Positions 38,078 through 46,766 of a DNA stretch of 64,000 nucleotides are shown here, piece after piece. The translations under genes were made by a program, and so were the position numbers. Position 1 is the stretch's first letter. Each line of letters begins with the position of its first letter. Under the pieces are notes generated by a model that saw only the letters and a list, made by a program, of their open reading frames with translations, did no database searches and had not been told where the DNA came from. The DNA is taken from assembly GCF_038967635.1 (NCBI RefSeq), contig NZ_CP152413.1, positions 310,001 through 374,000 on the forward strand, written 5' to 3'. This DNA comes from Bradyrhizobium sp. B124. GTDB lineage: Bacteria > Pseudomonadota > Alphaproteobacteria > Rhizobiales > Xanthobacteraceae.

Positions 38078-39937
38078 CTACCCCGACGTCAGCAGATCCA
38101 CCTTCGCATTCGCCACGATCAGCCGGTCGGCGAGGATTTGCGCGAGGTTGCGCATGATCCGTTCGCTGGCGCGCGGGTGCTGCTCGCGGAAGCGCTCGAA
38201 ATCCCTGATCTCCACCTCGTAGGCGGTGGCCGACATGTCGGCGAGCACGTCCGCCGAGCGCTTGGGCTCCAGCAGCGCCATCTCGCCGAACGCCATGCCG
38301 GCGGTCAGGGTCGCGAGCCGGATGCCGTCGGGCAGGGTGACGTGGACGACGCCGCTGCGCAGGAAGAACAGCGAGGTCGCCTCACTGCCCGCGGCGATGA
38401 TCTTCTCGTTGGGCTGGTAGGTCCTGACCGTGCAAAGCGTGGTGAGATCGGCGATCTCAGCCTCACTCAATCCCGCGAGCAGCGGCTGCTCGGCAAGCTC
38501 TGTGGTCTCAAGGAAGTCGATCGAGCCGCCATAGCGGTAGACGATCTGGTCCTCGGCCCATTCGATCGCGGTGTCGAGCAGATAGAAATCCCTGATGTTG
38601 CCGAGCCGGTTGGTCCACTCGCTGATCGTGGTCCATTCGCGCGAGGTCCGCTTGATGCCGGAGAGGATCACGGTGACGCCGAGCTCGGCCAGCTCGTGGA
38701 ACGCCTCCGCCACCAGCCGGGCACCGGCGCGGGTCGTCGCGGTGACACGGCGCAGGTCGAAGATCACGAACTCCGGCCGCGGGCTGCCGGCGAGGCGGCG
38801 CGAGACATAGTCGACATTGGAGAGCGACAGCGTGCCGACCAGCTCGATCACGCGCACCTCCTGGAAGTGCTTTGCCAGGATCTCCTGCTCCTGCGGCCGG
38901 CGCACCCGGCGCGACGGGTTCTTGCCGATATTGTAGTCGGCGATGATGCTGTGGCGGGCGTCGTCGCTGCGGTTCAGCATGTGCAGGTCGTAATGCCCCG
39001 ACAGCGCCTCGCAGACCTTGATGCCGCGCACGCTGTTGCCGTGCTTGTCGAGCTTTGGCGAGTAGCTGCCGAGCCCGAGCCGCGCCGGCAGCGCCGCCAG
39101 GATGCCGCCGCCGACGCCGCTTTTGGCGGGGATGCCGACGCGGTAGATCCATTCGCCAGCGTAGTCGTACATCCCCGACGAGGTCATCACCGACAGCGTG
39201 CGCGCGATCGCGTAGGGCGTCACCACCTGCTCGCCGGTCAGCGGATTGATGCCGCGGTTGGCCAGCGTCGCCGCCATCACGGCGGTATCGCGCGCGGTGA
39301 CGAGGATGGCGCATTGCCGGAAATAGACATCGAGCACCGCAGGCACGTTCTCGGTGATCACGCTGTTGGTGCGCAGCAGATAGCCGATCGCCCGGTTGCG
39401 GTCGCCGGTGGCGCTCTCGGAGGCATAGACCGCCTCGTCGACATCGAGCTCGCGGCCGGCGAAGCGGCCGAGCGCCTGCCGGATGTAGTCGAATGCGCCG
39501 TCGCCCTTGTCGGCATGGAGCAGGCCGGAGCAGGCGATCGCGCCGGCATTCACCATCGCATTGAACGGGTGGTTATCAGCATTGAGCCGGATCGAATTGA
39601 AGGGGTCGCCGGACGGCTCGACGCCGATCACGCTCTCCACCCGTTCGGCGCCCAGCGTGTCGAGCGCCAGCGCGAACACGAACGGTTTTGACATCGACTG
39701 GATGGTGAAGGGCACCCTGGTGTCGCCGACCTCATAGACATGGCCGTCGAGCGTCGCGAGGCTGATGCCAAAATGGGCAGGGTCCGCCTTGCCCAGTTCG
39801 GGAATGTAGTCGGCCACCGCGCCGCCGGCCTCCGGCAGGAAGTCTGCGTAACAAGCGTGCAGAAACCGCAGCAGCGGCGGCTTCGAGCTGGACCAGGCCG
39901 TGGTGGTGGCGGTGACGGGAGGAGGCGATCGTTTCAT
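38078..39937 (-). CDS. glsA: Glutaminase A fused to STAS and cyclic-nucleotide-binding domains
   Basis: 619 residues, twice the length of a plain glutaminase (~310). Residues ~20-310 are the serine-dependent glutaminase domain: SMSKPF (Ser/Lys pair), NAMVNAGAI, VMTSSGMYDYAGEW and GIPAKSGVGGGI. Residues ~345-450 resemble a STAS domain (FVIFDLRRVT...GVTVILSGI). Residues ~485-605 form a cNMP-binding jelly roll (NEKIIAAGSEATSLFFLRSG; GMAFGEMALLEP). It hydrolyses Gln to Glu and ammonia, and may be switched by a nucleotide. AGGAGG lies before the ATG. Confidence 0.9.
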   Translation of the reverse strand: MKRSPPPVTATTTAWSSSKPPLLRFLHACYADFLPEAGGAVADYIPELGKADPAHFGISLATLDGHVYEVGDTRVPFTIQSMSKPFVFALALDTLGAERVESVIGVEPSGDPFNSIRLNADNHPFNAMVNAGAIACSGLLHADKGDGAFDYIRQALGRFAGRELDVDEAVYASESATGDRNRAIGYLLRTNSVITENVPAVLDVYFRQCAILVTARDTAVMAATLANRGINPLTGEQVVTPYAIARTLSVMTSSGMYDYAGEWIYRVGIPAKSGVGGGILAALPARLGLGSYSPKLDKHGNSVRGIKVCEALSGHYDLHMLNRSDDARHSIIADYNIGKNPSRRVRRPQEQEILAKHFQEVRVIELVGTLSLSNVDYVSRRLAGSPRPEFVIFDLRRVTATTRAGARLVAEAFHELAELGVTVILSGIKRTSREWTTISEWTNRLGNIRDFYLLDTAIEWAEDQIVYRYGGSIDFLETTELAEQPLLAGLSEAEIADLTTLCTVRTYQPNEKIIAAGSEATSLFFLRSGVVHVTLPDGIRLATLTAGMAFGEMALLEPKRSADVLADMSATAYEVEIRDFERFREQHPRASERIMRNLAQILADRLIVANAKVDLLTSG

Positions 39938-40083
39938 CGCCTCCTGTTGTGCAACGCAATCAGGGCGCGCGCAACTGAGCGCGCACCGACGTCAGGTGTG
40001 AGGCGACCGGTCCGGATCGGACGCCGTTCGACGGCTGCGCTCTCCGAACCGATGATCCCAAAGCGAGCGATTGCTCGGTATTT

Positions 40084-40121
40084 GTTTCGTTATACGAAAC
40101 GTTTCGCCCGGAAATGTTTCG
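40084..40121. promoter_or_regulatory. Candidate operator: GTTTCG palindrome and repeats upstream of glutaminase
   Basis: GTTTCG-TTATA-CGAAAC (40084-40100) is a perfect dyad with 6-base arms, followed by further GTTTCG copies at 40101 and 40116. It lies about 150 bases upstream of the glutaminase start and downstream of the BCCP gene. The binding protein is unknown. Confidence 0.5.
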
Positions 40122-40223
40122 CAAGCAAGACAGCGTCCGACGCAGCGCTGCTCCAAAGGGGTGGCCGTCGGAGGACGAAGTACGCGGGAATTTGGTCCGC
40201 GCGCGCGGCCGGACGGTGCGCGG

Positions 40224-40445
40224 TCAGGTCTCGACGATCGCGACGGCCTGGCCCTCGGCGATGACGTCATCAATCCTGACCAGAATCGACTTGATTTTGC
40301 CTGCTGTCGTCGACGTGACCGGTATTTCCATCTTCATCGCTTCGACGAACGCGATCTCGTCGCCATTGCCGATATTGCTGCCGGCCTCAACAGGAAGCGC
40401 GCAAACGCGCCCGGCAACTTCGGTCACAACCTTGATCTCTGGCAT
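40224..40445 (-). CDS. Biotin carboxyl carrier protein subunit (acyl-CoA carboxylase)
   Basis: 73 residues, a bare biotinyl domain. The biotinylation motif EAMKME is intact (Lys at about residue 38), flanked by the two beta-hairpin halves. It carries carboxylated biotin between a biotin carboxylase and the carboxyltransferase encoded at 41480. Divergent from the IclR regulator. A separate short BCCP is characteristic of multi-subunit acyl-CoA carboxylases of catabolic pathways. Confidence 0.93.
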   Translation of the reverse strand: MPEIKVVTEVAGRVCALPVEAGSNIGNGDEIAFVEAMKMEIPVTSTTAGKIKSILVRIDDVIAEGQAVAIVET

Positions 40446-40464
40446 TCCACTCTCCGATACCGTC

Positions 40465-40550
40465 TTGCGGAAATTTCATCCGGCGAACGGCTTTTTGTTG
40501 TGGCGGCAGATTGCCTGAGGTAGCTTCTTCTGCAAGTGGAATTTTATTCC
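40465..40550. promoter_or_regulatory. Candidate IclR operators between BCCP and IclR genes
   Basis: TTGCGGAAATTTCATCC (40465-40481) and the perfect dyad GGAAT-TTT-ATTCC (40538-40550). Read on the opposite strand the second is TTGCGGAATAAAATTCCAC, which aligns with the first. Both resemble the E. coli IclR site TGGAAATNATTTCCA. The second sits ten bases before the regulator start, suiting autorepression. Confidence 0.6.
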
Positions 40551-40560
40551 GCAAGACGGA

Positions 40561-41550
40561 ATGGAGCCAAAACAAATGGGACGGCGCTCGGAACGGCTTA
40601 GCCGGCAGGGAATGCTCGCCAGCGAGACTGGCGATGGCGATGTCATCCAGGTGGTGTCGCGCGCGTTTGATGTGTTGCGGTGCTTCGAAGGGCACGAAGC
40701 GCGACTCGGCAATCTCGAAATCTCGAACCGCTGCGGCCTGCCGCGTTCGACGGTGTCGCGCTTGACGCATACGCTGACGCGGATGGGACAGCTCGTCTAT
40801 CTGCCGCGCGATCAGAAATATCGCATCGGCCCGAGCGCGGTCGCGATGAGCACCTCGATGATGAAGGGGCTACAGCTGCGCAACCTGATCCGGCTGCGTT
40901 TGCAGGATGTCGCCGATCAGTTGCCGGGCACCGTGGGCTTCGTCATCCCCGACCGCTTTCAGCTGGTCTATCTGGAGTTCGCCCGTGCGGCGAACGCGCT
41001 CGGCCTGCATGAAGCCACCGGCAGCCGCATCTCGATGGCGACCACCGCGGCAGGCCACGCCTACACTGCGGCGCTCGATCCCGCGATCGGTGATGCGCTG
41101 ATATCAGAGATGGAAGGCGAACTGCCGGACAGCGCCAAGATGCTGACGCCGCGCATCGCGGCCAACCGCCGTCATCTGCAGGAGCACGGCTACGTCGTCG
41201 CCTGCGGCCTGTGGAGCCCGCACATCAACGGCGTCGCCGTGCCGCTGTGGTCACCGCAATACCAGACCTATGTGGTCACCACGATCGGCCTGCTCTCGGC
41301 GATGTATGACGAGCAGCGGCTGCATCGCGAGGTCGCGCCGCTGATGGTCGACCTCGCCGCCGCGGTCGGCAGCCTGCTCGAAGGCGCCGACGGCGACATC
41401 TTCAGCAATCGGATCGAACGCAAGTCGCTTCCGGTGGCCGCCCATAACAACAACAAAATCATCAAGACGGAGGCAATGAATGAACTGGAAGCCGGAACTC
41501 GACGACCTCGCCCGGCGCGAAGCGTTCGCGCGGGAGATGGGAGGCGTTGA
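40561..41550 (+). CDS. IclR-family transcriptional regulator
   Basis: 329 residues; an alternative ATG is at 40576. Winged helix (LGNLEISNRCGLPRSTVSRL THTL region, residues ~40-80) followed by the IclR effector domain (GSRISMATTAAGHAYTAALD; YVVACGLWSPHINGVAVPLW). Probably controls the divergent BCCP gene and the carboxyltransferase gene downstream. Its last 23 codons overlap the carboxyltransferase start out of frame, a longer overlap than usual, so the C-terminal tail may be recent. Confidence 0.9.
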   Translation: MEPKQMGRRSERLSRQGMLASETGDGDVIQVVSRAFDVLRCFEGHEARLGNLEISNRCGLPRSTVSRLTHTLTRMGQLVYLPRDQKYRIGPSAVAMSTSMMKGLQLRNLIRLRLQDVADQLPGTVGFVIPDRFQLVYLEFARAANALGLHEATGSRISMATTAAGHAYTAALDPAIGDALISEMEGELPDSAKMLTPRIAANRRHLQEHGYVVACGLWSPHINGVAVPLWSPQYQTYVVTTIGLLSAMYDEQRLHREVAPLMVDLAAAVGSLLEGADGDIFSNRIERKSLPVAAHNNNKIIKTEAMNELEAGTRRPRPARSVRAGDGRR

Positions 41551-43039
41551 CAAGGTCAAGCGGCAACGCGACCAGGGCCGGCTCACGGTTCGTGAGCGTA
41601 TCGACAAGCTCGTCGACCAGAACAGCTTTCATGAGGTCGGTGCCATCTCCGGCATCGCCGAATACGACGAGAGCAACGAACTCAAGCATCTGACGCCGGC
41701 GAATTGCGTGTTCGGCCGCGCCCGGGTCGATGGCCGCACCGTGGTCGTGGTCGGCGACGATTTCACCGTGCGCGGCGGCTCGGCCGATGCATCGATTTCC
41801 GCCAAGCCGTTGATGGCGGAGGAGATGGCGCACGACTTCCGCCTGCCGATCGTCCGCGTGATCGAAGGCTCGGGCGGCGGCGGCTCGGTGAAGACGATCG
41901 AGACCAGGGGCGCAGCCAATCTGCCCGGCGGTGTCGGCGGCACGCGCTGGTACTGGTACACGACCGCCAATCTGGCGCGCGTGCCGGTGGTCGGGCTCGG
42001 GCTCGGCTCGGTCGCAGGCCTTGGCGCGGCGCGGCTGGCGGCCACGCATTACTCTGTGATGACCAAGAGCTCCGCGATGTTCGTCGCTGGCCCGCCGGTG
42101 GTGAAGCGCCTGGGTCAGGATCTGACCAAGCAGGAGCTCGGCGGCGCCGACATCCAGACCCGCGCCGGCGCGATCGATCAGGCGGTCGAGACGGAAGCGG
42201 AGGCGTTCGACTACGCGCGGCGCTTCCTATCCTATCTGCCGGCGTCGGTCTACGATCTGCCGCCGACCATTCCCTGCACCGACGATCCGGAACGTGCCGA
42301 GGAATCGCTGCTGAAGGCCGTGCCGCGCAACCGCAAGCAGGTCTACAAGATGCGGCCGATCATCGATGCGGTCGTCGACAAGGGCTCGTTCTTCGAAGTC
42401 GCCGCCAATTTCGGACGGCCTGTGATCACCGGACTGGCGCGGATCGAGGGCAGGGCAGTGCTGCTGCTCGCCAGCGATCCCTTCCACTACGGCGGCTCGT
42501 GGACCGCGGACGCCTGCCAGAAGGTGGTGCGCTGGGTCGACTTCGCCGAGACCTTCCATCTGCCGGTGGTCTATCTGATGGACTGTCCGGGCTTCATGAT
42601 CGGGCTCGAGGCGGAGAAGTCGGCGACCATCCGCCACGGCGTGCGCGCGATGGCCGCGGTCAACCAGAGCACGGTGCCGTGGTGCACCATCATCATCCGC
42701 AACGCCTTCGGGGTTGCCGGTGTGGTGCATCAGCCGGCCAACCGCTTCTCGATGCGCTATGCCTGGCCGTCGGCCTATTGGGGCTCGCTGCCGCTCGAGG
42801 GCGGCATCGAGGCCGCCTATCGCGCCGAGATCGACGCGGCCGCCGATCCCGCGGCCAAGTTGCGCGAGATCGAGGATCGCCTCAACAAGCTGCGCTCGCC
42901 GTTCCGCTCGGCCGAGAAGTTCTGGGTCGAGGAGGTGATCGATCCGCGCAAGACCCGCTCGCTGCTCTGCGAGTTCGCGCGTCTCGCCGAGCCGATCCGC
43001 AAGGCCGGGCCGCCGAGCAACATGTCGACGCGGCCGTAG
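41480..43039 (+). CDS. Acyl-CoA carboxylase carboxyltransferase subunit
   Basis: 519 residues, the normal length for PccB/MccB-type subunits, with a GGAGG site inside the IclR gene. N- and C-terminal crotonase-like carboxyltransferase halves: RVIEGSGGGGSVKTIETRGA (N-half oxyanion region) and DCPGFMIGLEAE (C-half). It transfers CO2 from biotin to an acyl-CoA. Substrate (propionyl-, methylcrotonyl-, geranyl-CoA or other) is not fixed by sequence. No biotin carboxylase subunit is encoded nearby. Confidence 0.9.
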   Translation: MNWKPELDDLARREAFAREMGGVDKVKRQRDQGRLTVRERIDKLVDQNSFHEVGAISGIAEYDESNELKHLTPANCVFGRARVDGRTVVVVGDDFTVRGGSADASISAKPLMAEEMAHDFRLPIVRVIEGSGGGGSVKTIETRGAANLPGGVGGTRWYWYTTANLARVPVVGLGLGSVAGLGAARLAATHYSVMTKSSAMFVAGPPVVKRLGQDLTKQELGGADIQTRAGAIDQAVETEAEAFDYARRFLSYLPASVYDLPPTIPCTDDPERAEESLLKAVPRNRKQVYKMRPIIDAVVDKGSFFEVAANFGRPVITGLARIEGRAVLLLASDPFHYGGSWTADACQKVVRWVDFAETFHLPVVYLMDCPGFMIGLEAEKSATIRHGVRAMAAVNQSTVPWCTIIIRNAFGVAGVVHQPANRFSMRYAWPSAYWGSLPLEGGIEAAYRAEIDAAADPAAKLREIEDRLNKLRSPFRSAEKFWVEEVIDPRKTRSLLCEFARLAEPIRKAGPPSNMSTRP

Positions 43040-43052
43040 GAGCTCTCCCAAT

Positions 43053-43136
43053 CGTCATTGCGAGGAGCGCAGCGACGAAGCAATCCATATCTCCGCAAGC
43101 GGTGATATGGATTGCTTCGCTTCGCTCGCAATGACG
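43053..43136. repeat. Palindromic repeat, family B, copy 2
   Basis: CGTCATTGCGAGGAGCGCAG...AAGCAATCCATAT and ATATGGATTGCTTCG...CTCGCAATGACG; same layout as 19022-19104. Between convergent carboxyltransferase and patatin genes. Confidence 0.85.
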
Positions 43137-43155
43137 GTCGAAGGAGCGACCTTAT

Positions 43156-44319
43156 CTATTCCGCTTCGCGATGCACGTCGTGGATCACGATGCCCATGCC
43201 GTTCTCCGGCATCTTGATCCAGTCGCGGCGCTTCAGCGAACGCTTGGTGTCCTCGTGTCCGCTCCCCCAATGCTCGCGCATCGAGGTGCCGGAGAATTCG
43301 TGGTCCTTGGCGTCGCCCTCATAGGCCTTCTGCTGATAGATCAGCTGCAACAGCGTGATCCCGGGCAGCCGGCTGTTTGCTTTCTTGAGCTGGCGTTCGT
43401 CTTCCGACAGATGGTCATCGGGAATCTTTGACAGCGCGTTGTGCAGGGCCGTGCGCAGGTTGTAGGTCTTGCGGTAGACGTCGGTGTTGTAGCGGGTGCG
43501 CGACGAATACATGATGTCCTTGTGCCGGGCCATCACGTCCTGGATGTCGCGCGGCAGCGCACCGCGCGCCGAGAACAGGTCGACCTGGAACACCAGCGAG
43601 TTCATGTTGTCCTCTTGGTCGAGCAGGTGCTGCAGCGGCGTGTTGGAGACGATGCCGCCGTCCCAGAAATGATCGGTCCCGACCTTCACCATCGGCAGCG
43701 CCGGCGGCAGTGCGCCGCTCGCCATGATGTGCTCGGGGATGATCTCGTCATGGGCATTGTCGAAATAGATGAAGTTGCCGGAGAGCACGTTCACCGCGCC
43801 GACCGCAAAGCGCATCTTCTTGGAATTGATGCGGTCGAAATCGACCAGCTCGAGCAGCGATTCACGTAAGGGCGTGGTGTCGTAGTAGCTCGTGGCGGTG
43901 CGCGCGCCGGCGGGGCTGAGCCACGGATTGCTCTGATGCGGGGTGAAAAAGCCGGGCTGTCCAAGCGTCGTCGTCAGCCATGAACTGGTGAAATTGCGCG
44001 CCTTGCGGAAGATGTCGCCGTCCGGCGTGTAGTGCCAGATTTTGCGGGAGGTGATGCGATCCCAGAACGTGTGCAACCGCTCCAGCCGCCTCTCGGGCGG
44101 ATTGCCGGCGATGATCGCCGAGTTGATTGCGCCGATCGAGACGCCGCAGACCCAGTCGGGCTCGATGTTGGATTCGTGCAGCGCCTGATAGACGCCGGCC
44201 TGATAGGCGCCGAGCGCGCCGCCGCCCTGCAGCACCAGCGCCACGCGATCGCACCCTTCGGGACGCCAGCCGGGCGTCGCGTGTTCGATATCGTCGACAT
44301 GAGGGGACCGCGCGTCCAT
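43156..44319 (-). CDS. Patatin-like phospholipase (DUF3734 family)
   Basis: 387 residues from the ATG at 44319 (GGAG site); the longer frame adds 20 unlikely residues. Oxyanion loop GGGALGAYQAG, nucleophile GVSIG (GxSxG), and catalytic Asp in WDGGIVSNTP. The C-terminal DUF3734 part follows. These proteins cluster with acetoacetate decarboxylase in rhizobia and are thought to act on lipid or polyhydroxybutyrate granules. Divergent from the decarboxylase gene. Confidence 0.9.
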   Translation of the reverse strand: MDARSPHVDDIEHATPGWRPEGCDRVALVLQGGGALGAYQAGVYQALHESNIEPDWVCGVSIGAINSAIIAGNPPERRLERLHTFWDRITSRKIWHYTPDGDIFRKARNFTSSWLTTTLGQPGFFTPHQSNPWLSPAGARTATSYYDTTPLRESLLELVDFDRINSKKMRFAVGAVNVLSGNFIYFDNAHDEIIPEHIMASGALPPALPMVKVGTDHFWDGGIVSNTPLQHLLDQEDNMNSLVFQVDLFSARGALPRDIQDVMARHKDIMYSSRTRYNTDVYRKTYNLRTALHNALSKIPDDHLSEDERQLKKANSRLPGITLLQLIYQQKAYEGDAKDHEFSGTSMREHWGSGHEDTKRSLKRRDWIKMPENGMGIVIHDVHREAE

Positions 44320-44540
44320 ATCAGACACTCCAAAAAATTGCGGCGAGAATTCAGGGTGCCGATGACGCCGTGATGACAAATGCAGCGCCAGCGCACGGCG
44401 CGTCCGGCATGGCTGCCTGCATGGTTAGCATTGGCCTCCACGGCAAGACGCAGGTCATGCCCGTGACGGAAATCCCTCATATCGCTGTCAATCTCGGCCG
44501 CTAGCCTCCGCGCAATATTTCCGATCAGGGGGTTATCGCG

Positions 44541-45326
44541 ATGCGCAGGGAAGATCTGCTCAAGCTTCCGTCCATGCCGGCTGCCGGTCCGAGCTATCCC
44601 GCCGGTCCTTACCGCTTCATCGATCGCGAATTCCTCGTCATCACCTATGAGACCGATCCGGAATTGATCCGCGCCGGCCTGCCTGAGCCGCTGGAGCCGA
44701 TCGAGCAGGCGATCGTGCATTACGAATGGATCAAGATGCCCGACAGCTCCGGCTTCGGCAGCTACACCGAGTCTGGCCTCGTGATCCCCGCGCGGCTGCA
44801 CGGCGAGGAGGTCAACTTCGTCTGCCAGATGTATCTCGACGATGATCCGCCGATCGCGGCCGGCCGCGAGATCTGGGGCTTTCCGAAGAAGTACGCCCAT
44901 CCCAAGCTCGAGATCGTCAAGGACACGCTGACCGGCACGCTGGAATATGCCGGCCAGCTCGTCGCGATGGGCACGATGGGCTACAAGCACGAGAGCATGG
45001 CGGGCAATGGCGACATCACCCGCGCCACGCTGTCGAAGACGCAAGTCAATCTGAAGATGATCCCCGGTGTCGACGGTCATCTCGAGATCTGCCAGCTGGT
45101 TGCGATCAACCTGACCGACATCGTCGTCAAGGGATCGTGGATCGGGCCGGGCCGACTGCATCTCGTGCCGCACGTCAACGCACCGGTCGCGGACTTCCCG
45201 GTCAAGCGCGTCGTCGGCGCGCATCATTACATCGCCGATTTGACGCTGCCGTTCGGCCGCGTCCTGCACGACTACAACAAGGACGTCGCAGAGGCGGCGG
45301 CACCGACCGGTCTCGCTGCGGAGTAG
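44541..45326 (+). CDS. adc: Acetoacetate decarboxylase
   Basis: 261 residues, family length about 245-260. The active-site motif EIWGFPKKYAHPKLE carries the Schiff-base Lys, and PAGPYRFIDREFLVITYETD is the conserved N-terminal region. It converts acetoacetate to acetone and CO2, part of ketone-body or polyhydroxybutyrate turnover. The 3-hydroxybutyrate dehydrogenase often found beside this pair is not in the window. Confidence 0.92.
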   Translation: MRREDLLKLPSMPAAGPSYPAGPYRFIDREFLVITYETDPELIRAGLPEPLEPIEQAIVHYEWIKMPDSSGFGSYTESGLVIPARLHGEEVNFVCQMYLDDDPPIAAGREIWGFPKKYAHPKLEIVKDTLTGTLEYAGQLVAMGTMGYKHESMAGNGDITRATLSKTQVNLKMIPGVDGHLEICQLVAINLTDIVVKGSWIGPGRLHLVPHVNAPVADFPVKRVVGAHHYIADLTLPFGRVLHDYNKDVAEAAAPTGLAAE

Positions 45327-45339
45327 CAGCGAGGCTCGA

Positions 45340-46644
45340 TCAGGCCGCGACCGGCTTCGCCTCCGGCGCGACCTTGGGCTGCGGCCGCGAGATCGCCAGC
45401 ACACTCAGCGCGGCGATCACGCAGAGCGCGCCGGCGATGAAGAATGCCGGCAGATAGCTCGCATAGAGCGTGCGCGACAGCCCGGCGCCGAACGCGGCGG
45501 CGCCGGCGCCGAGCTGATGCCCGGCGAAGATCCAGCCGAACACCAGATTGGCGCGCTCGGCGCCGAAGCGCTGTGCGGTCAGGCGCACCGTCGGCGGCAC
45601 GGTCGCGATCCAGTCGAGCCCGTAGAACATCGCAAACAGCGACAGGCCGTAGAAGGTGAAGTCGGAGTACGGCAGATACAGCAGCGACAGCCCGCGCAGG
45701 CCGTAATACCAGAACAGCAGCCGGCGATTGTCGAAGCGGTCCGACAGCCAGCCCGAGATGATGGTGCCGAAGAAATCGAAGATGCCCATCGCGGCGAGCA
45801 GGCTCGCGGCCTGCACCTGCGGAATGCCGTAGTCGAGGCACATCGGGATCAGGTGGACCTGGACGAGGCCGTTGGTCGAGGCGCCGCAGACGAAGAAGGT
45901 CGCGAACAGGATCCAGAACACCGACGATTTCGAGGAGTCGCGCAGCATGCCGAGCGCGGCCGCCATGATTGGCGCGTTGGCCGGCGGCGGCGCGGGGAGC
46001 GGCGCGGTGCCCTCGTCGCCGAACGGACGCAGGCCGACATCGCTCGGCCGGTCGCGCATCACCATCAGCACGGCAAAGGCGGCGACGCCGAGCATGACGC
46101 AGACGAGGCCAAGCGCGACGCGCCAGCCGTAGCGATCGGTGATGGTCGCGAGCAGCGGCAGGAAGGCGAGCTGTCCGGTCGCGACGCTCGCAGTGAGCAT
46201 GCCGATCACGAGGCCGCGTCGCGCAACGAACCAGCGCGTCGCGATCGTCGCGCCGAGCACCAGCGCGGTCATGCCGGTGCCGATCCCGATCACCACGCCC
46301 CACAACAGGATGAGCTGCCAGACCTGCGTCATGGCGAGCGAGGCCAACAGTCCCGACACCACGATCAATTGCGCCGCCAGCGTCACGTTGCGCAGGCCGT
46401 AGCGGTTCATCAGCGCCGCGGCGAACGGCGCCATCAGCCCGAACAGGATGAAGCGGATCGACAGCGCCGAGGAGATTTCCGCGGTGGACCAGCCGAATTC
46501 CTTCTGCAAGGGCACGATGAAGACGCCGGGCGCGCCGACGGTGCCGGCCGAGATCAGCGCAGCCAGGAAGGTGACGGCGACCATCACCCAGCCGTAATGG
46601 ATGTTGCGGCGGGCGAGGGTGGAAGCAAGCCGGTTCGAGATCAT
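45340..46644 (-). CDS. MFS transporter
   Basis: 434 residues, starting at the ATG at 46644; the long upstream frame is Arg-rich and not credible. Twelve predicted helices; motif A-like WLSDRFDNRRLLFW in the loop between helices 8 and 9. Resembles monocarboxylate or oxalate/formate-type carriers. It converges on the acetoacetate decarboxylase gene 14 bases apart. Substrate unknown. Confidence 0.9.
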   Translation of the reverse strand: MISNRLASTLARRNIHYGWVMVAVTFLAALISAGTVGAPGVFIVPLQKEFGWSTAEISSALSIRFILFGLMAPFAAALMNRYGLRNVTLAAQLIVVSGLLASLAMTQVWQLILLWGVVIGIGTGMTALVLGATIATRWFVARRGLVIGMLTASVATGQLAFLPLLATITDRYGWRVALGLVCVMLGVAAFAVLMVMRDRPSDVGLRPFGDEGTAPLPAPPPANAPIMAAALGMLRDSSKSSVFWILFATFFVCGASTNGLVQVHLIPMCLDYGIPQVQAASLLAAMGIFDFFGTIISGWLSDRFDNRRLLFWYYGLRGLSLLYLPYSDFTFYGLSLFAMFYGLDWIATVPPTVRLTAQRFGAERANLVFGWIFAGHQLGAGAAAFGAGLSRTLYASYLPAFFIAGALCVIAALSVLAISRPQPKVAPEAKPVAA

Positions 46645-46766
46645 TGGGCCCCGGATGAAATGCGATGAGGGTTCTATTCGTGACGCACAATATGCCACGA
46701 GGGAGCTATGGCTAAAATGCCAAAGTTCCCTCGTTTTCGGACTCGGGCGTGGGGCCGTTTTTAAAC

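Noticed and set aside
37916..39691. Long plus-strand frame opposite the glutaminase fusion
   Set aside because: Antisense composition and it begins in repeat sequence; the glutaminase frame has three recognised domains.
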